Shown here: positions 1 to 6,000 of the stretch, piece by piece
Numbering within the stretch: position 1 is the first letter of the stretch
Layout of the letters: each line of letters begins with the position of its first letter
Assembly (NCBI GenBank): GCA_002339165.1
Contig: DDJS01000012.1
Location: 1-8,045, forward strand
DNA from: Cellvibrionales bacterium UBA2618
GTDB taxonomy: Bacteria; Pseudomonadota; Gammaproteobacteria; Pseudomonadales; Porticoccaceae
Reading direction: 5' to 3'
Length of the DNA stretch: 8,045 bases
The notes under the pieces: model-generated
What the model saw: the letters and a program-made list of their open reading frames with translations, nothing else
Database searches by the model: none
Told to the model about the DNA's origin: nothing
Position numbers and translations under genes: made by a program

Positions 1-60
1 CAATATGGGACCTGACGACATGGACTACGGCAATATGGGACCTGACGGAATGCCGATGAC
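1..60 (+). repeat. 30-bp tandem repeat, two copies visible
   Basis: The first 17 bases of the window recur exactly at 31-47, a period of 30 bp. The second half of each unit is diverged. The repeat is in frame and encodes the NMGPD decapeptide of the partial gene. More copies may lie upstream of the window. Confidence 0.7.
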
Positions 61-298
61 CACGGCTGTCGATCCTGCTGCCTGCGAGGCCGCCACGGCG
101 ATGATCAACGATGCGGGTATCAACCCGCGCGAATTGGCTGAAATGTTCATGTCCGCTGGCCCAGAAAGCGATCCCATGCCAAAACTCGCGGACGCTTATT
201 TCGATGGCGACATCGAAGCCGCGATAGCCTTGATGGACGGTTTATCGCAAACCAATACAGATCCAGTGATGTGTGGACACATTGAACCACCGACGTAG
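2..298 (+). CDS. 3' end of unrecognised Met/Gly/Pro/Asp-rich repeat protein (5' partial)
   Basis: I do not recognise this protein. The frame is open from the first bases of the window and ends at TAG 296-298. The first visible codon, AAT at 2-4, continues the repeat, so the true start probably lies outside the window and the ATG at 5 is unlikely to be the real one. The visible part begins with two copies of a 10-residue unit starting NMGPD (NMGPDDMDYG, then NMGPDGMPMT). A non-repetitive, acidic, helix-prone tail of about 80 residues follows. It has two cysteines, one in DPAACEAA and one in PVMCGH. No membrane segment is visible. A strong terminator follows 15 bases after the stop, which supports a real gene end. 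Function unknown. Confidence 0.6.
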   Translation, partial: NMGPDDMDYGNMGPDGMPMTTAVDPAACEAATAMINDAGINPRELAEMFMSAGPESDPMPKLADAYFDGDIEAAIALMDGLSQTNTDPVMCGHIEPPT

Positions 299-312
299 CC
301 CACCACTGTCTT

Positions 313-341
313 AAAAGGGGCTGTTACGGCAGCCCTTTTTT
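313..341 (+). terminator. Rho-independent terminator of the left-edge gene
   Basis: The arms are AAAAGGGGCTG (313-323) and CAGCCC followed by a run of six T (330-341), around a 6-base loop. They pair over 11 bp with one G-U pair, and the 3' arm runs into the T-tract. The structure lies 15 bases past the TAG at 298. It also has an A-tract on its left side, so it could act in both directions, but no gene converges on it. Confidence 0.88.
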
Positions 342-451
342 GTGCCCTAACGGCTTTTGAATCGATACTAACTCTGCAAAAATTCGGTCGCCCTAAAGAT
401 TAGCCATACACACCGAGGGTATTTTCATCTATCCTTGCGCTGCTTCGCCCC

Positions 452-471
452 AGGGCTGACAAGTCAACCCT
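452..471. promoter_or_regulatory. Imperfect 20-bp dyad upstream of the SDR gene (candidate operator)
   Basis: The half-sites AGGGCTGACA and AGTCAACCCT are inverted repeats matching at 8 of 10 positions. The dyad lies about 75 bases before the GTG start of the dehydrogenase. Its size and symmetry suit a dimeric helix-turn-helix repressor, and it contains a CTGACA that could be part of a -35 element. I could not identify a matching -10, so function is inference. Confidence 0.25.
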
Positions 472-534
472 CAAAGATGACATTTCAATATCGATTGTTA
501 CCGCGGCTCGCCAGCTCCTCACGACACCATTAAA

Positions 535-539
535 AAGGA
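535..539 (+). promoter_or_regulatory. Shine-Dalgarno supporting a GTG start
   Basis: AAGGA sits 7 bases before GTG 547. There is no better-placed ATG: the first in-frame ATG lies inside the Rossmann glycine region, which would remove the cofactor-binding motif. The site therefore fixes the start of the dehydrogenase as GTG. Confidence 0.7.
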
Positions 540-546
540 TACCACT

Positions 547-1308
547 GTGAATCCCGAAAACAAAACCATCGTTATCACTGGCGCAGCCCGAGGCCTAGGG
601 CTATGCATGGCGGAGACCTTTGCTCGTTGCGGTGCCAATATTGCGCTGATCGACCTCGCCGAGTCCGAGCTAGCAACAGCTGTAGACATTTGCCAAGCCC
701 ACGGCGTCGACGCCCGATGCTACGCCGCAGACGTCTCCAACGAAAGTCGTGTAGAGACCGTGTTCACCCAGATCCAAACAGACTTTGGCTCCGTCGACGT
801 TTTGATTAACAACGCGGGCATCATCCGCGATGGCCTGTTAGTAAAAGGTAAAAATGGTATCGTTGAAAAAAAGATGAGTCTCCAACAATGGCAGTCAGTG
901 ATCGACGTCAATCTCACTGGCGTTTTTCTTTGCGGTCGAGAGGCGGCGGTTAAAATGATCGAAAACCAGAGCGCCGGTGTAATTATCAATATCTCGAGCA
1001 TCTCCAAGGCTGGTAATATGGGTCAGTCGAATTATACCTCGGCAAAATCCGCAGTGACCGCTATGGCTGTTACTTGGGCGAAAGAACTCGCGAGCCACGG
1101 AATACGCGCTGCTGCCATCGCACCCGGTTTTATGGCCACCGATATCCTCAAAGACATGAAACCCCAAGCGCTAGAAAAAATATCGCAATCAATCCCTCTA
1201 CGCCGCTTGGGTGAGCCCCAAGAAATTGCCAACACTGCCCTATTTATCGTCGAAAACGACTACCTCAGTGGTCGCACCATAGAAATTGACGGTGGACTGC
1301 GCATCTAG
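547..1308 (+). CDS. FabG-like short-chain dehydrogenase/reductase
   Basis: A 253-residue classical SDR, the usual length for a 3-oxoacyl-ACP or acetoacetyl-CoA reductase type enzyme, presumably cytosolic and tetrameric. Visible motifs are the Rossmann TGAARGLG at 11-18, an acidic residue at the end of strand beta-2 (D36, which in this family favours NAD(H) over NADP(H)), D62-V63, NNAG at 88-91, and the catalytic tetrad N122, S151 (or S150), Y163 and K167 in YTSAK. PG follows at 193-194, and the C-terminus ends in the family-typical IEIDGG. Between NNAG and N122 there is an extra loop rich in Lys/Gly (about 98-113) that E. coli FabG lacks; I recall similar loops in some other FabG-like SDRs. 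The gene starts at GTG with a good Shine-Dalgarno site. It stands alone with no fatty-acid genes beside it, so the substrate is unknown and a role in primary fatty acid synthesis is not supported. Confidence 0.9.
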   Translation: MNPENKTIVITGAARGLGLCMAETFARCGANIALIDLAESELATAVDICQAHGVDARCYAADVSNESRVETVFTQIQTDFGSVDVLINNAGIIRDGLLVKGKNGIVEKKMSLQQWQSVIDVNLTGVFLCGREAAVKMIENQSAGVIINISSISKAGNMGQSNYTSAKSAVTAMAVTWAKELASHGIRAAAIAPGFMATDILKDMKPQALEKISQSIPLRRLGEPQEIANTALFIVENDYLSGRTIEIDGGLRI

Positions 1309-1392
1309 GTCCGCCGGCGAGCACAGCCCTGCTGGCGAGCGCTCAAACCGCCCTAGAAGAATACTTTTTATCGTTGCAACGTGCCTTTTGTT

Positions 1393-1420
1393 GGCCGCTC
1401 GGGTTACCATGACAGCGGCC
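1393..1420. other. Inverted repeat in the SDR-queE gap
   Basis: GGCCGCT (1393-1399) and AGCGGCC (1414-1420) are perfect 7-bp arms around a 14-base interval. The next pair outward is a T-G wobble, then T-A. There is no T-tract on either side, so it does not look like an intrinsic terminator. It could be an operator or a leader hairpin of queE; function unknown. Confidence 0.3.
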
Positions 1421-1498
1421 GATATGCGCATTTTATGGCACGTTTAAAACCACCAAAAATGACCACTAACGACACCTTTAAGGCATTTAAAAAACACC

Positions 1499-2140
1499 AT
1501 GGCGTACGCAGTCAAAGAAATCTTTTACTCACTCCAAGGCGAAGGTGCACACGCTGGTAGGCCAGCGATATTTTGCCGTTTTTCTGGATGTAACCTATGG
1601 AGTGGTAAAGAACAGCACCGCGCCGATGCGATTTGCCAGTTCTGCGATACCGACTTTGTTGGCACCGACGGCGATGGCGGTGGCAGCTTCGCCGACGCTA
1701 GCCAACTGGCAGTCCGAATAAAATCGTTTTGGCCGCAAAATATCGCAGACAACACCCATCCCTACGTCGTCTGTACGGGCGGTGAACCCCTATTGCAACT
1801 GGATCCGCCATTGATCGATGCTCTCCACGCGCAAGGCATCGAAATCGCGATTGAAACCAACGGCACACTGCCGGTACCCGACGGTATCGACTGGATTTGC
1901 GTGAGCCCAAAGGCCGGGGCTAAATTAGTGGTTGAAGCCGGCGATGAACTCAAGCTGGTATATCCACAGGACGGACATCAACCGGCGGATTTTACCGCCT
2001 GTCAGTTTGACCACTTATTTTTACAGCCACTGTACGACGCAAATCAACCACAGCATGTCGCCAATACCGTCGACTACTGCCTAAAGCATCCGCGTTGGAA
2101 CCTGAGTTTGCAGACCCACAAATTACTCGGACTACCCTAG
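1499..2140 (+). CDS. queE: 7-carboxy-7-deazaguanine synthase (radical SAM)
   Basis: QueE converts 6-carboxy-5,6,7,8-tetrahydropterin to 7-carboxy-7-deazaguanine, the ring contraction on the route to preQ0 and queuosine in tRNA. The enzyme is cytosolic and uses SAM and a 4Fe-4S cluster. The 213-residue product has the substrate-side QGEG at 13-16 and the cluster cysteines C31, C46 and C49. These have the spacing CX14CX2C instead of the common radical-SAM CX3CX2C, as known for the Burkholderia multivorans type of QueE. The SAM-binding CTGGEP is at 92-97, ETNG at 119-122, SPKAG at 136-140, and the C-terminal LQTHK at 204-208. The N-terminus MAYAVKEIFY matches the family start, so ATG 1499 is convincing, although only a weak AAGG 15 bases upstream resembles a ribosome site. 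No queC, queD or queF is adjacent, and I see no preQ1 riboswitch upstream. Confidence 0.96.
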   Translation: MAYAVKEIFYSLQGEGAHAGRPAIFCRFSGCNLWSGKEQHRADAICQFCDTDFVGTDGDGGGSFADASQLAVRIKSFWPQNIADNTHPYVVCTGGEPLLQLDPPLIDALHAQGIEIAIETNGTLPVPDGIDWICVSPKAGAKLVVEAGDELKLVYPQDGHQPADFTACQFDHLFLQPLYDANQPQHVANTVDYCLKHPRWNLSLQTHKLLGLP

Positions 2141-2365
2141 CGACGACCCAAGGCGGCTCAATATCATCTTTCCCATGCTGGCGTGTCGGTCATTAGCGCG
2201 CTGACCTGGCCCAACGGGTATTTTACAGGCTGAATGGGCTTGTGTTTTAATCTATGACGTCGACTGACGGCCTCGGCAATTGGCTTCATTATTGATTGAC
2301 CGAGCAATTGATTAACGAAGCTATTTATTTACAAAGCTTTAATAACGAAAAAATTAAGCGAAAGC

Positions 2366-2369
2366 GGAG
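2366..2369 (+). promoter_or_regulatory. Shine-Dalgarno that decides the start of the LRR gene
   Basis: GGAG lies 7 bases before ATG 2377. The same frame is open upstream to a TTG at 2296, but that codon has no comparable ribosome site and would add 27 residues of basic, AT-rich sequence. I therefore choose ATG 2377. Confidence 0.65.
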
Positions 2370-2376
2370 CAGCGCG

Positions 2377-3090
2377 ATGCAAGGTGAATCAAAACTTGAA
2401 TTGGTAACAACGGGAGGCGGTCAGTCTAGGGGATCATCGTCATCGCCGGGCAGTAGCCACTATTCATCGGCCGCCTCGGGAACCGAGTCGGCCCCGTCGA
2501 TCCAAGAGCTGGATCTAAGTCGTCGAAAACTCTCAGCGTTGGATCTATCGCGCTACCCTAACTTAAAGGTGCTGGACTGCTCAAGCAACCACCTTAGCAG
2601 CCTCGACCTGTCGCATACCCCGGCGTTGAAAAGGCTCTTCTGCTACAACAACCAGCTCGCTGGACTCGATTTTTCGGCAGTGCCGGATCTCGAATTACTG
2701 CACTGCGGCGGTAATCAACTGAGCGAACTCGACCTGTCTCAGGTACCCAATCTCACTCGGCTATTCTGTTACAAAAACCGCCTGACCGATCTCGATCTGG
2801 CGAATACGCCAAAATTGAGCAAGCTGTTTTGTGACTGGAACCGCCTCAGCGCGCTGCAACTAAGTGGCAACCCAGAACTGACCTCGCTGTGCTGTTACGC
2901 CAACCAATTGAGCCAGCTCAATCTAATGGGATTGACGCGACTGCAGAAGCTCAGTTGTCGCAACAATCAGTTGCACGATCTCGACCTCTCCCACACCCCG
3001 CAACTAAAAATGCTCTACTGCAAGAACAATTTTCTAACCCATCTTGACATCACTCATACCCCGCTGCTTAAAGATAAAGATTTTAGTTAA
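2377..3090 (+). CDS. Small leucine-rich-repeat protein with a cysteine in each repeat
   Basis: A 237-residue protein made almost entirely of leucine-rich repeats. Residues 1-41 form a Gly/Ser-rich, probably disordered head with no signal peptide or membrane segment. A half repeat (about 42-54) is followed by eight repeats of exactly 21 residues (55-222), and the protein ends with a degenerate cap (223-237). The repeat pattern is LDLSxxPxLxxLxC then xxNxLxx, the short bacterial LRR type related to internalin-like repeats. Position 14 is Cys in all eight repeats (C68, 89, 110, 131, 152, 173, 194, 215), which would stack as a ladder along the solenoid. Such folds bind proteins, but no partner is evident. 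Lack of an export signal and the regular unpaired cysteines suggest a cytosolic protein. No catalytic domain is attached, so it is not an obvious LRR effector. Partner and role are unknown. Confidence 0.85.
   Translation: MQGESKLELVTTGGGQSRGSSSSPGSSHYSSAASGTESAPSIQELDLSRRKLSALDLSRYPNLKVLDCSSNHLSSLDLSHTPALKRLFCYNNQLAGLDFSAVPDLELLHCGGNQLSELDLSQVPNLTRLFCYKNRLTDLDLANTPKLSKLFCDWNRLSALQLSGNPELTSLCCYANQLSQLNLMGLTRLQKLSCRNNQLHDLDLSHTPQLKMLYCKNNFLTHLDITHTPLLKDKDFS
2539..3042 (+). repeat. Eight degenerate 63-bp tandem repeats (LRR array)
   Basis: Eight contiguous in-frame units of exactly 63 bp encode the 21-residue leucine-rich repeats. Each begins at the codon for the first Leu of LDLS or its variant. 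DNA identity between units is moderate and codon choices differ, so the array is old or selected at protein level and not a recent amplification. Confidence 0.85.
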
Positions 3091-3165
3091 GCGCTACCAC
3101 CCTGCCAGCCTCCACGCTAACCAACGCGCTTTGCGCGAAACGATAGCCCGCGGTTGCGCGCGCAC

Positions 3166-5077
3166 TCAACGGCGATCCAAGAGCGTCTCCATTTCGTTCA
3201 TAATAGCGTTCACCCGCGCTACCAATGCCCGATACGGCGCCGCTGTCGCCATATCCACACCGGCTTTTTTCATCAACTCATAGGGGTAGTTTGAGCCACC
3301 GGCTTTGAGCAATTAAATAAAGTCTCGCTGCGCCAGCAGATCGTCACTGACGATCTTTTCCGCCAAACCCACCGCCGCAGTGATTGACGTTGCATATTGG
3401 AAGACATAAAAATTATGGTAAAAATGGGGAATATAAGCCCACTCCAAGGCGTAGGCAGGATCGATGGTAACCACCCCAAGGTCGTGCCCGTGATAACGTC
3501 TCAACAGCTCGAGATAAAGACTCGACAGCTTGGCTCCGGTGAGTAGTTCGCCCGCCGCCACCGCTTCGTTCATCGCCAATTCAAATTCAGTAAACATCAT
3601 CTGACGAAAAAAGTGCCGCACAAAGCCTCGAGACCACTGCCCAAATAAAACAGTTTTCCCTCGTCGGTCTGCGCCTCGCCGATCACCAAATCCTGCAACA
3701 ACATTTCGTTCATGATCGACGCGGTGTCGGCAATAAAAGTTGAGTATCCGGTATTTTCCAAGGCTTGTGCGCTGTTGGCCAGAATCGAGTGCACGGCGTG
3801 GCCGTATTCGTGGGCAAAGGTCGAGGCACTGTCAAAATCGTCGTTGTGGTTGAGTAATACTTAGGGATCAACATCGTATGCACCGCCCGCCATGTAAGCA
3901 CCCGAGCGCTTACCGTAAGATGGGTAGACATGCATCCAGCGGCCCTCGACTCCGCGATCATACCCGGCCATATACTCCTCGCCTAGGGGTTCCAGCGCGA
4001 GCCATGTCAAGGCGATAGAATCCTCGATGCTAAAGCGTTTGTCGAGCGCCACCAACGGCGGATAAATGTCGCAGTAGTGCATATCGTCGTCGATCTCAAG
4101 CATCCGCTTGCGAATTTAAAATAGCGGTGCAGGGTCGGCAGAGCCGCCGTTCACCTCGCTGACCAGGGTGCGATAGACCGCCTCTGGCATGTTGTCATCA
4201 AACAACGCCTTGCCGAGCACTGAATCGTAGATGCGTACCGCGCTAGTAAACACCTGCGCCTGCATCTGCGAGCCCATCAGCGCGCCGAGCGTCGCCTCAT
4301 AATCACCCTAAACGCCCCAAAATGTATCGAAAATTACTTTACTATCCTCGCGGGCGCGTGCTCGACGCCCAATAGAATAGCCCGACTGGCTCAACCGCAG
4401 GGGGTTGCCATCAGAGAGCGTCACCGTCGGCCGCGGCAAATTGGCGTTCGCCAGCACCGAGTAAACCGTATTCGGCGTACCGATAAGTGTGCCGGTTTTT
4501 GGGAGAAGATTTTCGGACTCTTTCGAGAGCTTATGCGGTCCCTTGCGAAACGCTTGTTCGAGATTAAAAGCATGCACCGCCAGCCCCGGTTCGGCGGTCA
4601 AAAAAAACCGCACGGTGCCCTCACCAAGCGCCAACAACTCAGGATTGAACCAGCTGGTGGCCGCGCCAATATCGGTGTACGAATTCTCGGCAAACTCTCT
4701 ATGCTCGGTATTTTCGGCGTCGCCAGTATCTTCGTCGGCGAGCAAACTGGCGTAGATATAAATACGCACTAACTGTTTACAGCTTTTTGAAATGCGGTCG
4801 GTAGCCTGCAGCAGTGCCTGCGCGCTATCACCCAGTGTCCCTTTGAGTGCCGCCAAGGCGTGTATTTTTTGTGCCGCGGAATCCCAGGCCGCATCCCAGA
4901 CGTTACCGTCGCTGAAGAGGTCGGTCAAATCCCAGAGGTATTGCGGATCGTCTGGCCCAATGGCGGCAATCGCTGCGGTGATGGCTGAACGCTGATCATC
5001 CGGTAATCTTATTCATCCACCAATAACCAAAAAAATAAACAGAGCTGTAATAAATTGAGCACCTTTCGAAAACCCAT
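3166..5077 (-). pseudogene. pepF: Decayed oligoendopeptidase F (M3 family zinc peptidase)
   Basis: When intact this gene would encode an M3-family metallopeptidase of about 610-630 residues that cleaves oligopeptides. The N-terminal WDLTDLF, ATSWFNPELL, VYSVLAN and FDTFWG, then IYPPLVALDKRFSIEDS, GRWMHVYP, the zinc motif HEYGH (3798-3812), STFIADTASIMNE, RRYHGH and AYIPHF all appear in family order, and the reading ends at TGA 3166-3168. Lesions are TAG 4308-4310 where Trp is expected (FWGV-stop), TAA 3861-3863 where Tyr is expected, TAA 3313-3315 where Glu is expected, and loss of one base in the T-run at 3607-3612. A paired +1 (about 4142-4148) and -1 (about 4113-4120) shift also creates an apparent TAA at 4116-4118. 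The main frame is open only from 5012; a hydrophobic leader starting at ATG 5077 lies in another frame. The third zinc ligand position is Asp (3726-3728) instead of Glu. No functional product is expected. Confidence 0.93.
5009..5077 (-). other. Out-of-frame hydrophobic leader, probable remnant of the pepF signal peptide
   Basis: ATG 5077 opens a 22-codon frame that starts MGFRK, runs through a strongly hydrophobic stretch (LNLLQLCLFFWLLV) and stops at TAA 5009-5011. The pepF main frame becomes open at 5012, immediately there, in a different phase. A single-base indel near 5009-5015 would fuse the two. That arrangement suggests a former export signal, as found in some gammaproteobacterial PepF-like proteins, but this rests on position and hydrophobicity only. 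Confidence 0.45.
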
Positions 5078-5513
5078 GTAGAGCTAATCCCTCATTCGTT
5101 GATTGTTGATTGTTGATTGTTGCACATCGGGGACTTACCATTGGCTTGAAATACTACCGTCAAGCACGTACAAAAAAACCTCCGAAGGCGTTAATAACGC
5201 TGATTTATATTGAACTATTAGAGCCAATACGTCAGGCTTTAATGTCTAGGCAACGTCACCTGACAGCTCGAGGTCAGCTTAAAGTTCGAAGCGAGATCGA
5301 CGGCTGCCAAAGGCAAAAACGGCATCGGGTCAGTGCGACAGCGCAGACCGCCCGAGACAAGGAAACGGTGAAAGCTCACAGGAAAAGCCCTACGCATCGC
5401 ATATAAGATAACCCAACGCCGCATCATGGCAATAAGCCATTGCCGAAAAAGATGTTCAACAGACTCCGTCAGTATCAAAACTAAACCTTACACTGACCAA
5501 ATAAAGGATCGCC
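5078..5513. other. 436-base stretch with no supportable gene
   Basis: Besides the heptamer repeat this gap holds a 13-base palindrome, GCGTTA-A-TAACGC (5188-5200), a CTGAC/GTCAG inverted pair (5260-5264, 5273-5277), and a hairpin with arms GGCAAT and ATTGCC (5428-5433, 5439-5444). Two small open frames overlap on opposite strands (5110-5406 + and 5239-5478 -). Neither has a convincing ribosome site or a family I recognise, and the + frame is unusually rich in Arg, Lys and Gln. The sequence could be a remnant of a lost or mobile element, or a structured non-coding region; I cannot decide. Confidence 0.5.
5098..5122. repeat. Heptanucleotide tandem repeat (GTTGATT, about 3.6 copies)
   Basis: The unit GTTGATT is repeated perfectly over 25 bases. 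It lies 20 bases upstream of the leader ATG of the broken pepF gene, so on the minus strand it would fall in that gene's promoter or leader region. Such short perfect repeats can change copy number by slippage. No function is shown. Confidence 0.8.
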
Positions 5514-5999
5514 ATGACCGCTGACTGCGACCACAAAAACCTACATATTCGACCGGCTATCCGCGGTGATCGCGAGCGCCTGCTGGCGATGATGCCACAG
5601 TTGGCCGATTTTGATATCCCCGTGAGTCGCCAACCCGAGCACCTGTGGCAGGGCGATGCTGCATTGATGGATAACGTTTTGCGCGGTGATTCCAGCGATT
5701 CATTTGTCGACGTTATCACCGACAGCAATCGGGGCATCGTCGGCATCGCGATGGTGACGATGCGTAAAGAATTACTCAGCGAGCACCCAAGCGCGCATTT
5801 AGAGGCGTTGATCATCGATCCTGCATTGCGCGGCCGGGGCATCGGTAGCGCACTGATGCAGCATGTCGAAACGACAGCGCGCTCGCGCGGTGCGCAATCG
5901 CTGACGCTACACGTCTTCAACAACAACCATACCGCGCGCAAGCTTTACCAAAGTCGCGGTTTTGAGAGCGAGTTAATTCGTGCCATAAAGTGGTTGTGA
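5514..5999 (+). CDS. GNAT-family N-acetyltransferase
   Basis: A 161-residue single-domain GCN5-related acetyltransferase that would transfer an acetyl group from acetyl-CoA to an amine. The opening LHIRPAIRGDRERL (10-23) is the usual beta-1/alpha-1 start. Motif A is clear: LEALIIDPALRGRGIG (96-111), with R106-G107-R108-G109-I110-G111 forming the pyrophosphate-binding loop, followed by helix SALMQHVETTARSRG. Motif B appears as LTLHVFNNNHTARKLYQSRGF (130-150), with Y145 in the position of the usual general acid. AAAGGA (5503-5508) is 5 bases before the ATG, so the start is secure. The substrate cannot be told from sequence; the family covers amino acids, polyamines, drugs and protein N-termini. 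The stop is one base from the stop of the convergent transporter. Confidence 0.92.
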   Translation: MTADCDHKNLHIRPAIRGDRERLLAMMPQLADFDIPVSRQPEHLWQGDAALMDNVLRGDSSDSFVDVITDSNRGIVGIAMVTMRKELLSEHPSAHLEALIIDPALRGRGIGSALMQHVETTARSRGAQSLTLHVFNNNHTARKLYQSRGFESELIRAIKWL

Positions 6000-6000
6000 T

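Noticed and set aside
603..1431. Other open frames over the SDR gene (603-809 +, 720-1007 -, 895-1167 -, 1032-1235 -, 1240-1431 -)
   Set aside because: They are shadows of the strongly motif-supported dehydrogenase frame or low-quality reading into its spacer.
1309..1498. preQ1 riboswitch or intrinsic terminator upstream of queE
   Set aside because: I see no preQ1 aptamer signature, and the 7-bp inverted repeat at 1393-1420 has a long loop and no T-tract.
2296..2376. TTG 2296 as the LRR gene start
   Set aside because: It has no suitable Shine-Dalgarno site; ATG 2377 has GGAG at 7 bases.
3125..3137. CGCGC-TTT-GCGCG hairpin between the convergent LRR gene and pepF remnant as a terminator
   Set aside because: The stem is only 5 bp and there is no T-tract on either strand.
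4489..4995. Plus-strand frames opposite the pepF N-terminal half
   Set aside because: The minus strand carries recognisable M3 peptidase sequence there; the plus frames show no family motif.
3166..5077. Stop-codon reassignment or programmed recoding in pepF
   Set aside because: The stops replace different residues (Trp, Tyr, Glu), use both TAA and TAG, and are accompanied by indels, while neighbouring genes use TAA, TAG and TGA as normal terminators.
5098..5420. Integron attC-like site (an RYYYAAC match at ACCCAAC near 5411)
   Set aside because: No matching GTTRRRY partner at the right distance and no integrase or cassette structure.
5110..5478. Small overlapping open frames (5110-5406 + and 5239-5478 -)
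   Set aside because: They overlap on opposite strands, lack good ribosome sites, show no family motif, and the + frame has a skewed Arg/Lys/Gln composition typical of a non-coding reading.
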